64,000 nt of DNA from an uncultured bacterium (GTDB lineage: Bacteria > Bacillota > Clostridia > Lachnospirales > Lachnospiraceae), in assembly GCA_905215155.1 (NCBI GenBank), contig CAJMPJ010000008.1:39057-103056 (forward strand), read 5' to 3'. Position 1 is the stretch's first letter, and the number at the start of each line of letters is the position of its first letter. The notes under the pieces are model-generated. The model was not told the origin of the DNA. It did no database searches and saw only the letters and a list, made by a program, of their open reading frames with translations. The position numbers and the translations under genes were made by a program. Shown here in pieces: positions 26,071 to 34,761 of this stretch.

Positions 26071-26197
26071 ATAAAAAATATCAAAAAGATTTCACTATGT
26101 TGTAATAACAACGGACATATCTCTGTGATGATGTTATCCTGTACAAGGATCGAGGACAGAACAGAAAACGAGCAGATGTTCCTTGATTCAACAAATC

Positions 26198-26245
26198 TCA
26201 ACAAAGTTGTTGACGAGTACAAACACCCCTTTTATAAAGGGTGTT
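26198..26245 (+). promoter_or_regulatory. two inverted repeats in the hcp leader
   Basis: TCAACAA-AG-TTGTTGA (26198-26213) is a perfect dyad of the size expected for a CRP/FNR-type regulator. A second element, AACACCC...GGGTGTT (26222-26245), can form a hairpin around CTTTTATAAA. Both lie just before hcp, a gene normally induced by nitrosative stress through regulators such as HcpR. The link to a specific regulator is inference. Confidence 0.45.
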
Positions 26246-26278
26246 ATGCATAATAATTTACTACAGGAGGTAATGAAT

Positions 26279-27910
26279 ATGAGCATGTTTTGTTATCAGT
26301 GTCAGGAGACAGCAAAAAACACAGGATGTACGGTTATGGGAGTCTGCGGTAAGACCGAGGAGGTTGCAAAGCTTCAGGATCTGCTTATTTACGCTGTAAA
26401 AGGAATTTCTGAGGTGGTTGTAAAAACAAACACGAAAGCCTCCGATATCCTTGCGATTGACCGTGAGGTGGTAAAAAGCCTTTTTATCACGATCACAAAT
26501 GCAAACTTTGATGCGGACGCAATTGAAGCACAGATTGTAAAGGTACTTGGATTAAGAGACCAGCTTGCAAAAGACGCAGGTTATCATGGGAACAGCGATG
26601 CTGCATTGTTTACCGTAGATTCAAGAGAATCCATGCTTGCCAAGGCTGCAAATGTAGGGGTTCTTGCAACTGAGAATGAAGACATCCGTTCCTTAAGAGA
26701 ACTGATCATCTATGGTATTAAGGGTATGGCTGCATACGTGGAGCATGCATTTAACATCGGAAAAGAGAACAACGATATCTATGCCTTCATGTATGAAGGC
26801 TTGGCAGCAACACTGGATGATACGTTATCAGTAAATGACCTGGTTGCATTGACTCTAAAGACAGGCGAAGTTGGCGTAACCGCTATGGCACTTCTTGACG
26901 AAGCCAATACTACCCGTTACGGAAATCCGGAGATCACCACCGTTAATATCGGTGTAAGAAAGAACCCGGCGATTCTTATCTCAGGTCATGACTTAACTGA
27001 CATGGAGCAGCTTTTAGAGCAGACCGCAGGAACCGGTGTGGATGTTTACACCCACGGCGAAATGCTTCCCGCTCACTATTATCCTGCATTCAAGAAATAC
27101 GATCATTTTGCAGGAAACTACGGAAATGCATGGTGGAAACAGGTGACAGAATTCGAGTCCTTCCACGGACCGATCCTGTTTACTACAAACTGTATCGTTC
27201 CTCCAAAGTCTCCGGAAGTTGCAGCAAGAATTTTCACCACAGGGGCTACCGGTTTCCCAGGCTGTACTCATATTGAGGCAGATGAGAACGGAAAGAAAGA
27301 TTTTTCCGCGATCATTGAGCTTGCAAAGAAGCTCCCAAGCCCGGAGGAAATCGAGACTGGTACCATCGTGGGCGGTTTCGCACACAATCAGGTGTTTGCA
27401 CTTGCAGACAAAGTGGTAGACGCAGTAAAATCCGGCGCAATCAAGAAGTTCTTTGTCATGGCAGGATGCGATGGAAGAGTGAAATCAAGATCTTACTATA
27501 CAGAATTTGCAGAGAAACTTCCAAAGGATACGGTGATCCTTACTGCCGGCTGTGCAAAGTACAGATACAACAAGCTGGAGCTTGGTGATATCGGCGGTAT
27601 TCCGAGAGTTCTTGATGCAGGACAGTGTAATGATTCCTATTCTCTTGCACTCATCGCATTAAAGTTAAAAGAAGTATTCGGACTGGATGATGTCAATGAG
27701 CTTCCGATCGCTTACAACATTGCCTGGTATGAGCAGAAGGCAGTAATCGTGCTCCTTGCCCTGCTTCACTTAGGCGTGAAAAACATTCACTTAGGACCTA
27801 CATTACCAGGATTCTTATCTCCCAATGTTGCCAAGGTTCTTGTTGAAACCTTTGGTATTGCAGGAATCGGCAGCGTGGATGATGATATGAAATTATTCAT
27901 GAATGCATAA
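26279..27910 (+). CDS. hcp: hydroxylamine reductase (hybrid-cluster protein)
   Basis: This 543-aa hybrid cluster protein reduces hydroxylamine to ammonia and/or detoxifies nitric oxide. The N-terminal cluster ligands are Cys5, Cys8, Cys17 and Cys23 (CX2CX8CX5C), typical of anaerobe-type Hcp. Hybrid-cluster motifs follow: GHD near residue 240, [32 protein letters not shown] and [10 protein letters not shown]. The chosen ATG has AGGAGG 8 bases upstream; the 32-residue longer frame from 26183 is not family-like. No hcr reductase gene is adjacent. Confidence 0.96.
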   Translation: MSMFCYQCQETAKNTGCTVMGVCGKTEEVAKLQDLLIYAVKGISEVVVKTNTKASDILAIDREVVKSLFITITNANFDADAIEAQIVKVLGLRDQLAKDAGYHGNSDAALFTVDSRESMLAKAANVGVLATENEDIRSLRELIIYGIKGMAAYVEHAFNIGKENNDIYAFMYEGLAATLDDTLSVNDLVALTLKTGEVGVTAMALLDEANTTRYGNPEITTVNIGVRKNPAILISGHDLTDMEQLLEQTAGTGVDVYTHGEMLPAHYYPAFKKYDHFAGNYGNAWWKQVTEFESFHGPILFTTNCIVPPKSPEVAARIFTTGATGFPGCTHIEADENGKKDFSAIIELAKKLPSPEEIETGTIVGGFAHNQVFALADKVVDAVKSGAIKKFFVMAGCDGRVKSRSYYTEFAEKLPKDTVILTAGCAKYRYNKLELGDIGGIPRVLDAGQCNDSYSLALIALKLKEVFGLDDVNELPIAYNIAWYEQKAVIVLLALLHLGVKNIHLGPTLPGFLSPNVAKVLVETFGIAGIGSVDDDMKLFMNA

Positions 27911-27925
27911 TTGCTTTATCCGTAT

Positions 27926-27974
27926 AAGCCCGTCAGGGATGTTGCGTGCGCAACGTCTCTGGCGGGCTTTTTTT
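27926..27974 (+). terminator. rho-independent terminator after hcp
   Basis: AAGCCCGTCAGGGA pairs with TCTCTGGCGGGCTTT around an inner GTTGCG/CGCAAC stem, followed by seven or more T. It lies 16 bases after the hcp stop. Confidence 0.92.
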
Positions 27975-28043
27975 GATACTATTACAGGGTAAGTGCTGGC
28001 TTGCAGATGCAATCAAACATTTTATCATTGAATGGAGGTAAAC

Positions 28044-28580
28044 ATGAAAAAGGTAAACGTATATTATGACAAGCTGTATTACGGCTTTCCAATCGTTTTG
28101 GTCAGTTACTATGATACAGATGGAACCCCCAATATAACGACCATATCTTCCACGTATTCGTTAAGGGATATGATGGCCATAGGCTTCAGTACAAAAGGAT
28201 ATGCATTGAACCGGATCAAGGAGGTATCTGATTTTGCAGTAAATATTGTGGACAGCAGTCAGGTGGAAGCGGTAAATTTCTGCGGAAAAAATACAGGAGC
28301 AGAATGCAAAAAATTTGACAGCCTTTCTCTGACACCGGTACCGTCAAAGGTTGTCAGTGCCCCCATCATCGAAGAGTGTCCTATTTCCATCGAATGCAGA
28401 ATGACGGATGTGATTGAAAGTGAAAATCATATGGGAATCACAAACATTCTGGCAAAAATCAAAGGACGCCTTGTGTCAGAAGCCTATTTAAATGGTTCCG
28501 GACGGCTCAATGTATCTGCGTTTGATGATCTCCTTTATGTGGGTGATGGCGACAGCAAAGGATATCGGAAAATGAAATAG
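28044..28580 (+). CDS. flavin reductase family protein (FMN-binding split barrel)
   Basis: This 178-aa protein has the flavin reductase-like pattern with FPIVLVSYYDTDGTPNITTISSTYS near the start, then IGFSTKGYALNRIKEVSDFAVNIVDSSQ. It probably binds FMN and moves electrons from NAD(P)H or an electron donor to a partner. The ATG at 28044 was chosen because GGAGG lies 5 bases upstream; the track of the frame opens 12 bases earlier without a binding site. It stands alone after hcp. Confidence 0.88.
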   Translation: MKKVNVYYDKLYYGFPIVLVSYYDTDGTPNITTISSTYSLRDMMAIGFSTKGYALNRIKEVSDFAVNIVDSSQVEAVNFCGKNTGAECKKFDSLSLTPVPSKVVSAPIIEECPISIECRMTDVIESENHMGITNILAKIKGRLVSEAYLNGSGRLNVSAFDDLLYVGDGDSKGYRKMK

Positions 28581-28633
28581 ATTTGCTTGTTATCTCATGG
28601 AAGAAAATTTAAAGAGAAAACCTGGTTTAAGAA

Positions 28634-28673
28634 AAAAGACTTGATTGCAGAGCAGCAGTCAGGTTCTTTTTTT
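28634..28673 (+). terminator. rho-independent terminator after flavin reductase gene
   Basis: AAAAAGACTTGATTGC pairs with GCAGTCAGGTTCTTTTT (one bulge, G-U pairs), ending in seven T residues. Confidence 0.75.
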
Positions 28674-28692
28674 ATCATTTTTTAAAATGGTC

Positions 28693-28721
28693 TTGCAAAA
28701 ATGGCAGTATAACGATACTAT
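28693..28721 (+). promoter_or_regulatory. promoter for the ECF sigma operon
   Basis: TTGCAA (28693-28698) and TACTAT (28716-28721) are spaced by 17 bases, 77 bases before the sigma factor start. It looks like a sigma-A promoter. Confidence 0.5.
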
Positions 28722-28798
28722 CAGTGTAAGTTCCTTTAAGAAGAAAACGGGGAGCAGGCCAATGAAACGAGCCTTCCCCCATACCTGGAGGTGGTAAA

Positions 28799-29392
28799 AT
28801 GACAGGTGTATACGAAACACAAAAGAAAGTAAGTATGTTTTTGGCGGCAGCAAAAAAATTGTATTTGCGTTTACTTGCGGCGCCTGCCGTCAGCGAGGCG
28901 GACCGCAGAGCTCAGATGGAGAAAAATGCCCAGGAGATGCTTCAGAAGTATGGAAACAGCATTCTGCGCCTGGCCTATTCCTATCTGCATCATTCAGACG
29001 ATGCAGAAGCTGTTTTGCAGGAAACTCTTGTCCATTACATAAAAACAGCTCCCCAATTTGAATCAGACAGTCAGGTGGAAGCCTGGTTTATGCGTGTGGC
29101 CATCAATAACAGCAAAAAGAGAATTTCCTACGATGAACCTCCAAAAACCGATGAATTAAGTGAAGACCTGGAGGCAGCTGAAGAAGAGGATCTGGTCTTT
29201 GTGTGGAAGACGGTCAAGGAATTGCCGGAAAAATACAGAGAAATTCTCCATCTCTTTTATCAGGAGGGATATTCAGCCGCACAGATCGCAGAGCTTTTAT
29301 CAAAGAAAGAAACCATTGTCCGATCTCTGCTGCTTAGAGTCAGACTTAATCTGAAAGAGGAGCTAAAGGAGGTGTATGACTTTGATGCATAG
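28799..29392 (+). CDS. ECF-type RNA polymerase sigma factor
   Basis: This 197-aa sigma-70 family protein carries region 2 (YGNSILRLAYSYLHHSDDAEAVLQETLVHYI...VEAWFMRVAINNSKKRI) and region 4 (LPEKYREILHLFYQEGYSAAQIAELLSKKETIVRSLLLRVRLNLKEEL). It carries an unusual about 35-residue N-terminal extension before region 2. GGAGG lies 7 bases before the ATG. The next gene overlaps by 17 bases and encodes a membrane protein, the usual sigma/anti-sigma arrangement. Confidence 0.9.
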   Translation: MTGVYETQKKVSMFLAAAKKLYLRLLAAPAVSEADRRAQMEKNAQEMLQKYGNSILRLAYSYLHHSDDAEAVLQETLVHYIKTAPQFESDSQVEAWFMRVAINNSKKRISYDEPPKTDELSEDLEAAEEEDLVFVWKTVKELPEKYREILHLFYQEGYSAAQIAELLSKKETIVRSLLLRVRLNLKEELKEVYDFDA

Positions 29393-30002
29393 ATACAATC
29401 AGATTATGAAACATATCAAAGTAACGCCGGAGATTCAGGACAGGATCATGGAGCACATTCATCAACTGGACTTAAATGAAACAAAACCAAAGCCGGCCAC
29501 TCCCTTTCCGTTCGGGAAATGCCTGTTGATTGGGGCCTGCTTTGTCATCTTAGTTTTAGGGGGTTCTTTCGCCTTCAATAAAAGGGATTCCGTGTCTGTG
29601 CTTTACCAGCAGGTGGTTTCTCATAGCATTGAGTACCGTTCTGTGAAAGAATTATCGAGAGCGGTGGGGTTTAATGTCCGTCAGGTGCAAAAGCTGCCGT
29701 TTGAAGCGGAAAAAATCCGGTTCTCATCCTACAGGAAAAAGACCGCTCAAATTGATTACACCGGCAAAGACCAGGCTGTTTCTTTCCGGATGTCTGCCGG
29801 TAAGAAGGATGTAAGCGGAGATCATAACCAATACACCAGTGTAAAGGATATTCCCTCAGAGGATATGAATGTGACCATCAAAGGAGATCAGGATCAGTAT
29901 GTTCTGGCGGTCTGGCAAGTCAGAGGATATTCCTACTCCATAAAACTGACCAATGGGATTTCCCAGGATCAGATGATGGAAATCGTACAGAGTATTCGCT
30001 GA
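29376..30002 (+). CDS. DUF4367-type membrane protein, probable regulator of the adjacent sigma factor
   Basis: This 208-aa protein has a short cytoplasmic N-terminus, one membrane segment near residues 49-66 and an extracytoplasmic DUF4367-like domain (YRSVKELSRAVGFNVRQVQKLPFEA...QVRGYSYSIKLTNGISQDQMMEIVQSI). Such genes follow ECF sigma genes in Clostridia, so it probably senses envelope state and holds the sigma factor. The start is uncertain: GGAGG is only 3 bases from the ATG at 29376, and TTG 29382 or ATG 29385 are better spaced. Confidence 0.78.
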   Translation: MTLMHRYNQIMKHIKVTPEIQDRIMEHIHQLDLNETKPKPATPFPFGKCLLIGACFVILVLGGSFAFNKRDSVSVLYQQVVSHSIEYRSVKELSRAVGFNVRQVQKLPFEAEKIRFSSYRKKTAQIDYTGKDQAVSFRMSAGKKDVSGDHNQYTSVKDIPSEDMNVTIKGDQDQYVLAVWQVRGYSYSIKLTNGISQDQMMEIVQSIR

Positions 30003-30014
30003 TGGAAAAAAATA

Positions 30015-30044
30015 CAGAAGGGGACGGTTTTCCGTCCCCTTCTG
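30015..30044 (-). terminator. strong hairpin terminator, U tract on minus strand
   Basis: CAGAAGGGGACGG and CCGTCCCCTTCTG form a perfect 13-bp stem with a TTTT loop. The flanking run of A on the + side gives a U tract only for leftward transcripts, so it mainly ends the Cys-rich protein gene to its right. It may also stall the rightward DUF4367 transcript. Confidence 0.85.
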
Positions 30045-30076
30045 CAACAACTTCATATCCAGAAATGCATCTATTA

Positions 30077-30220
30077 TTATCGGGTGTCTTCCGGACATTC
30101 GGAACAGCCGCAGCCACAGCCGCAGCCGGACTCTCCGTTTTTCCTTTTTTGGATTCCACGTACAACAATGAAACCCACATAAGCAGCAATCAGTGCTGCG
30201 ACGACAATCGTTGCAATCAT
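30077..30220 (-). CDS. FeoB-associated Cys-rich membrane protein (47 aa)
   Basis: A small minus-strand gene starts at an ATG preceded by AAGGAGGTATTTATC. It encodes one N-terminal membrane helix (MIATIVVAALIAAYVGFIVV), a basic stretch (RGIQKRK) and a Cys-rich tail CGCGCGCSEC. This is the pattern of the FeoB-associated Cys-rich proteins that usually follow feoB in ferrous iron uptake operons. No feoA or feoB is near, so this is an orphan copy. It is followed by the terminator at 30015-30044. Confidence 0.85.
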   Translation of the reverse strand: MIATIVVAALIAAYVGFIVVRGIQKRKNGESGCGCGCGCSECPEDTR

Positions 30221-30367
30221 GATAAATACCTCCTTATAATTTTAAAATAATTCCAGCCATGAGGATCTTTTGGTTAGAGAATACTAACCTTTTTGCATAT
30301 AAAAAGGCCGGACCGGTCAATATATATACGATTTACCCTTATTATAATACTTATATCCCACATCGTA

Positions 30368-30463
30368 AAGTAGGCACCATTTGGGTACCAAGGTAACAAA
30401 AAGAAACCAGGAATTTCCTTGAGGTACCCTTTTGGAAACCACACCACTTAATTGTGCCTACTT
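30368..30463 (+). promoter_or_regulatory. nested inverted repeats upstream of azoreductase gene
   Basis: Outer arms AAGTAGGCAC (30368-30377) and GTGCCTACTT (30454-30463) are perfect 10-bp inverted repeats. Inner arms GGGTACC (30383-30389) and GGTACCC (30423-30429) are also perfect, flanked by AAGG and CCTT. The whole dyad spans 96 bases in a 350-base gene-free stretch before the quinone/azo reductase gene, where HxlR- or MarR-type redox regulators commonly bind. The same stretch otherwise shows only AT-rich sequence. Confidence 0.55.
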
Positions 30464-30571
30464 GTTAATTTTTTTGGGAATGTTATAATTAAAATATCCA
30501 AACGATGACAGGGAATAGAGATGACACCTGCATCGAATCGTCAAAAAAATAACAATAAGGAGACTATCACT

Positions 30572-31174
30572 ATGAGTAAAGTTCTTTATATTAAAGCAAA
30601 TGCAAAACCAGAAGGCGTTTCCAGAACCTTTCAAATATCCGATGCATTTATTGAGCGGTATCAAAAGCTTCACCCGGAGGACGAAGTAATTGTTCTGGAT
30701 CTTTATAAGCTTGGAATCCACTTTCTGGAGGAAGAAGATCTTGCCTATCATATGCCGTCCCCGGGAGAGGGCAGGGAGCATCCGGTTTTAAAATACGCCT
30801 ATCAGTTTGCAGAGGCAGATAAGTATGTTTTTGCAGAACCACTGTGGAATTTAAGCATGCCGGCAATTTTAAAAGCATACATTGACTATATCTGCGTTTC
30901 CTCCATTACCTTCAAGTATACGGCTGAGGGTCCTGTAGGATTATGCAAGGGCAAAAAAGCTGTCAATATCACCACACGAGGCGGTGCATACAGTTCCGGA
31001 ATCACTGCAGAAATGGAGATGGGAGACCGGTATTTAAAAACCATTCTTGGCTTTATGGGAGTTACAGATTATACAACCATAGCGGCTGAACAGCTTGACG
31101 TAACGGGAATTGATGTTGATGGAATCATCGCAGAGACCATTGAAAAAGCAGGAGAGTTTGCAAAAACATTTTAA
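30572..31174 (+). CDS. FMN-dependent NADH-azoreductase / quinone reductase
   Basis: This 200-aa flavodoxin-fold protein opens SKVLYIKANAKPEGVSRTFQISDAFIERYQKLHPEDEVIVLDLYK and contains FAEPLWNLSMPAILKAYIDYICVSSITFKYTAEGPVGLCKGKKAVNITTRGG, matching AzoR/AcpD. It reduces quinones or azo compounds with two electrons from NADH. The ATG at 30572 follows AAGGAGACTATCACT; the frame's earlier ATG at 30521 is not family-like. The large upstream dyad suggests induction by electrophiles. Confidence 0.92.
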   Translation: MSKVLYIKANAKPEGVSRTFQISDAFIERYQKLHPEDEVIVLDLYKLGIHFLEEEDLAYHMPSPGEGREHPVLKYAYQFAEADKYVFAEPLWNLSMPAILKAYIDYICVSSITFKYTAEGPVGLCKGKKAVNITTRGGAYSSGITAEMEMGDRYLKTILGFMGVTDYTTIAAEQLDVTGIDVDGIIAETIEKAGEFAKTF

Positions 31175-31177
31175 TGC

Positions 31178-31219
31178 AGAAAGAGGCGGTCATTTCTTAG
31201 TAAATGGCCGCCTCTTTCT
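31178..31219. terminator. bidirectional terminator between convergent genes
   Basis: AGAAAGAGGCGGTCATTT and AAATGGCCGCCTCTTTCT form an 18-bp stem with one G-U pair. It lies between the azoreductase gene and the convergent citC. Confidence 0.85.
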
Positions 31220-31238
31220 GTGGTTATAAAATAAGGTC

Positions 31239-32285
31239 TTAATAATGGATTACCTGGTCAGCTTCCCTGATTTTCTGAATCACAGGTTCGGCTTCTTCGC
31301 TTTTAAAATAGCGTAAGGTAGTCGGGGGAAGATAGTTGCTTAATTGAGAAAAATCTCCGTCTTTTATCAGCTTTCTCACGGTTGACGCACTGATGACGCT
31401 TCCGTCTGTTTCTTTTCTCGGAATGATGATGCAGTCGATGCCGGATTCCGGAAGCCGTTCTTTCATAATTTGATTATAGATCGCTGTTACCTGACTATTG
31501 GGTTCTTCTCCCACATACCGTTTGTTGATTCCAAGTGCTTTGGATATTTTAACGAAAATCTCCAGATCCAATAGCGCATGGCTTTCGATGACAGCTTTCT
31601 CGTCCTTTTGGAAATAACTTGGGAAGGTAGAGGTGCTGACGATGTAAGGGCCGCTGTCATGATAGCAGATATTGGGAAGATGAGCGGTCCCTTCCATAAT
31701 GAGCCGTTTTCTTACTTCAAACGGAACAAGACTCACGTCCTCACTGACAATGAACAGATGAAGCACGTCATTTTCTTTCGCCGCCTTTTCTACAAGGTAA
31801 AGGTGTCCCAAGGTAAAGGGATTGCCGTTCATAACAATGGCGGCCACTGTTTTTCCGTTTTTCTTATTTTCACTCAGACGGTCTATATAGTCGTAAAATC
31901 CCCTTCTTTTATTTTCCATAAACACCACTTTATTGTCAATGCTCACAATTTCATAAAAGCCCAGGTCAGAGAAAAATCTGGAGGCAGAAGATTTTGTGTA
32001 CAGGAAAAGGTGAAAATAGCCTCTGCTGAACTGTACCTCTGTCAAATGGGTCATAATCTGGTTCATCAGACCTTCCCCCTGATGTGCGCTGCTTACCGCA
32101 AGACACCGCAGCGTGTTGCCGTAGCAGCTTCCGGTGGCGACCACGTTAAAATCTTCGTCAAACATGGCACAGGTGTAATCGAGGTTCTTGTCTCTGCGGA
32201 TTCCTTCTCCTGAAAGTAATTCATCAATCAGTTTGTTGGTTCTTTTATCATCGGGGGAAACCCTTGAAATATTGTAATCACTCAT
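31239..32285 (-). CDS. citC: [citrate (pro-3S)-lyase] ligase (orphan)
   Basis: This 348-aa protein has an N-terminal GNAT-like domain and a C-terminal nucleotidyltransferase-fold domain with AIVMNGNPFTLGHLYLVEKAA (the HxGH-like motif) and ISASTVRKLI. CitC activates citrate lyase by ATP-dependent acetylation of the acyl carrier protein's prosthetic group. The ATG at 32285 follows AAGGAGAAAAAAC; the longer frame to 32378 was rejected. citD, citE, citF, citX and citG are all absent here, so it is an orphan or the lyase genes lie elsewhere. Confidence 0.9.
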   Translation of the reverse strand: MSDYNISRVSPDDKRTNKLIDELLSGEGIRRDKNLDYTCAMFDEDFNVVATGSCYGNTLRCLAVSSAHQGEGLMNQIMTHLTEVQFSRGYFHLFLYTKSSASRFFSDLGFYEIVSIDNKVVFMENKRRGFYDYIDRLSENKKNGKTVAAIVMNGNPFTLGHLYLVEKAAKENDVLHLFIVSEDVSLVPFEVRKRLIMEGTAHLPNICYHDSGPYIVSTSTFPSYFQKDEKAVIESHALLDLEIFVKISKALGINKRYVGEEPNSQVTAIYNQIMKERLPESGIDCIIIPRKETDGSVISASTVRKLIKDGDFSQLSNYLPPTTLRYFKSEEAEPVIQKIREADQVIHY

Positions 32286-32450
32286 GTTTTTTCTCCTTAT
32301 TGTTGTAACTTTTAACACATCAAAGAAGCCTTGGCCGCTGTCCTTTTTATTATACAAAATATAAGGAGAAAATACCAAATAAAAAACACTTGTTTTAAAA
32401 ACAAAACATGATATCTGTTGCTTTGTTTGCTTATTTTGCGGTCAGAAGTG

Positions 32451-32912
32451 TTAAAATGCGCGCATTAAATTTACCATTTCAATGGCACTGACAGCGCAGT
32501 CAAAGCCTTTGTTCCCTGCTTTCGTTCCGGCCCGTTCTATGGCCTGCTCGATATTTTCCGTTGTCAGCACACCGAATAAAACGGGGATATCCTGGGTGAG
32601 TGCTATCTGTGCGATCCCCTTTGAGACTTCATTGCAGACGTAATCATAGTGGCTGGTGCTGCCGCGGATGACTGCACCCAGGCAGATGACAGCATCATAT
32701 TTTTTGCTTTTTGCCATTTTTGATGCGATCAGGGGAATCTCAAAGGCTCCGGGAACCCAGGCTACGTCAATGTTTTCATCGGCGACCTCATGTCTCTTTA
32801 ATCCGTCCAGCGTGCCGGAAAGGAGCTTTGAAGTGATAAATTCATTAAAACGGGCGGCAACGATCCCGATTCTCATATTATTTGATACTAATTTTCCTTC
32901 CAATACATTCAT
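32451..32912 (-). CDS. ribH: 6,7-dimethyl-8-ribityllumazine synthase
   Basis: This 153-aa lumazine synthase condenses ribitylaminouracil with dihydroxybutanone phosphate. Motifs visible are [39 protein letters not shown] (with the catalytic His) and [24 protein letters not shown]. It is the last gene of the rib operon, 2 bases after ribBA. Confidence 0.97.
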   Translation of the reverse strand: MNVLEGKLVSNNMRIGIVAARFNEFITSKLLSGTLDGLKRHEVADENIDVAWVPGAFEIPLIASKMAKSKKYDAVICLGAVIRGSTSHYDYVCNEVSKGIAQIALTQDIPVLFGVLTTENIEQAIERAGTKAGNKGFDCAVSAIEMVNLMRAF

Positions 32913-32914
32913 GC

Positions 32915-34126
32915 TTACATCTCCTTTTTATAATTGAATAAATGTCCCATTTTGACCTGCTTGGTTTTCAAGTAAAATAAATTTTGGGCGGTAGCATTCA
33001 TCTGGATAGGGACCCGTTCTACGATTTCCATCCCGTAATCAGAAAGCTGGTATACCTTATCCGGATTGTTTGTCAGAAGCCGCAGGGTCTTTGCTCCCAG
33101 ATCCCTCAGGATCTGAGCACCTATGTAATATTCCCGCATATCACCGGCAAAGCCCAAAGCCAGATTTGCTTCCAGTGTATCCATGCCCTGATCCTGCAAT
33201 TCATAGGCCCGGAGCTTATTGATGAGGCCGATGCCCCTTCCTTCCTGCCGCATATAAAGAAGGATGCCCCGTCCCTCCTGTTCGATCTGGGTCATTGCTG
33301 CCGCAAATTGCTGGCCGCAGTCGCAGCGGAGGGAACCAAAGGCATCTCCGGTCAGGCATTCGGAATGGACGCGGCACAGGAGATTGGTTCCGTCGCCGAT
33401 CTCTCCGCGAACCAATGCAACGTGATGCTCCCCGGTTAGCTTGTTCACATAACCGTAGGCTTTAAAATCCCCATATTTGGTGGGCATCTTTGTTACTGCG
33501 GCGCATTCCACCAGTTTATCATGCTTTTTCCGGTAATTTTGAAGTTCTTTAATGGTGATAAAGGTCAGTCCATGAGTCTCTGCCAGTTTGATCAGTTCAG
33601 GGGTGCGCATCATGGTTCCGTCTTCCCCCATGATTTCACAGCATAACCCGCATTCTTTCAGACCGGAAAGACGGAGCAGGTCCACGGTTGCTTCCGTATG
33701 GCCGTTCCGTTTTAAGACTCCCCCTGGTTTGGCAGTCAGGGGAAACATATGGCCGGGACGGCGAAAATCCTCCGGCTTTGCATCCTCCATCACACAGGCG
33801 CGGGCCGTGATTGCCCGTTCTTCAGCGGAAATTCCGGTGGTCGTACGGATGTGGTCAATGGAGACCGTAAAAGCGGTTTCATGGTTATCGGTACTTTCCG
33901 AAACCATTTGAGGGAGCTGCAGCTTCTGACAAAGCGCAGCGCTCATGGGCATGCAGATCAGCCCTTTTCCGTGGACTGCCATAAAATTCACATGTTCCGT
34001 CGTGGCAAATTGGGCGGCGCAGATAAAATCCCCTTCATTCTCCCTGTCTTCATCGTCGGCAACCAGTATGATCTTTCCCTGGCGAAGATCCTCAAGTGCT
34101 TCTTCAATGGTATTAAATGCAAACAT
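32915..34126 (-). CDS. ribBA: bifunctional DHBP synthase / GTP cyclohydrolase II
   Basis: This 403-aa fusion has an N-terminal dihydroxybutanone phosphate synthase (residues 1-200; [23 protein letters not shown]) and a C-terminal GTP cyclohydrolase II (from about 205; [22 protein letters not shown] with the zinc-binding Cys residues, then [11 protein letters not shown]). It supplies both riboflavin precursors. It is the third gene in ribD-ribE-ribBA-ribH. Confidence 0.97.
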   Translation of the reverse strand: MFAFNTIEEALEDLRQGKIILVADDEDRENEGDFICAAQFATTEHVNFMAVHGKGLICMPMSAALCQKLQLPQMVSESTDNHETAFTVSIDHIRTTTGISAEERAITARACVMEDAKPEDFRRPGHMFPLTAKPGGVLKRNGHTEATVDLLRLSGLKECGLCCEIMGEDGTMMRTPELIKLAETHGLTFITIKELQNYRKKHDKLVECAAVTKMPTKYGDFKAYGYVNKLTGEHHVALVRGEIGDGTNLLCRVHSECLTGDAFGSLRCDCGQQFAAAMTQIEQEGRGILLYMRQEGRGIGLINKLRAYELQDQGMDTLEANLALGFAGDMREYYIGAQILRDLGAKTLRLLTNNPDKVYQLSDYGMEIVERVPIQMNATAQNLFYLKTKQVKMGHLFNYKKEM

Positions 34127-34134
34127 ATTTCCTC

Positions 34135-34761
34135 CTATTCCAGACCGTATTTGGGAGTGCCCTTTGACGGGACTGCTGCTCCCAGGAATTTTTCAATATA
34201 TTTTCCTACACAGTCATTTTCCAGATTTACAGCATCTCCGACCCGTCTGCCGGACAGAGTGGTTTGTTTGGCGGTATGAGGTATCACGGATACGCCAAAA
34301 TCATTTTTTGACAGTCTGGCAACAGTCAGGCTGATGCCGTCAATCCCAATAGAGCCTTTTTCGACGATGTAACGCAGGATTCCGGGAGTCGTCCGTATGG
34401 TGTACCAGATGGCATTGTCATCCCGATCAATGGAACGGATGATGCCGGTACCGTCGATATGTCCGGTAAGAATATGACCGCCAAACCGCCCATTGGCTGG
34501 CACCGCCCGTTCCAAATTGACGGTGGAACCGGAAGAAAGCCTTGCAAGAGAGGAGCGGCGCAGGGTTTCGTGCATCACATCTGCGGTAAATGTTGTGGCG
34601 GTAAAGGAAGTCACGGTCAGGCAGATACCATTTACACAAATGCTGTCCCCCGCCTTGATATCCTTCAGTATCAAAGAGGCACCAACGGTCAGAACCGCAG
34701 AATATGCCCCCGTTTTCACGCCCCGCACCGTACCGATTTCTTCAATAATGCCTGTAAACAT
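34135..34761 (-). CDS. ribE: riboflavin synthase alpha subunit
   Basis: This 208-aa protein begins [12 protein letters not shown], the universal start of riboflavin synthase, and has two lumazine-binding barrels (N-terminal with [13 protein letters not shown]-terminal with [15 protein letters not shown]). It dismutates two lumazines to riboflavin. The ATG overlaps the ribD stop (TGATG), with GAGGTG 5 bases before the coupled TTG/ATG. Confidence 0.97.
   Translation of the reverse strand: MFTGIIEEIGTVRGVKTGAYSAVLTVGASLILKDIKAGDSICVNGICLTVTSFTATTFTADVMHETLRRSSLARLSSGSTVNLERAVPANGRFGGHILTGHIDGTGIIRSIDRDDNAIWYTIRTTPGILRYIVEKGSIGIDGISLTVARLSKNDFGVSVIPHTAKQTTLSGRRVGDAVNLENDCVGKYIEKFLGAAVPSKGTPKYGLE

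Noticed and set aside
26183..26278. Longer N-terminus for hcp
   Set aside because: It would put 32 residues before the cluster Cys motif and translate through the operator-like dyad; the ATG at 26279 has the proper ribosome binding site.
30002..30250. 82-codon plus-strand frame after the DUF4367 gene
   Set aside because: It is antisense to the Cys-rich membrane protein gene and begins inside a terminator hairpin.
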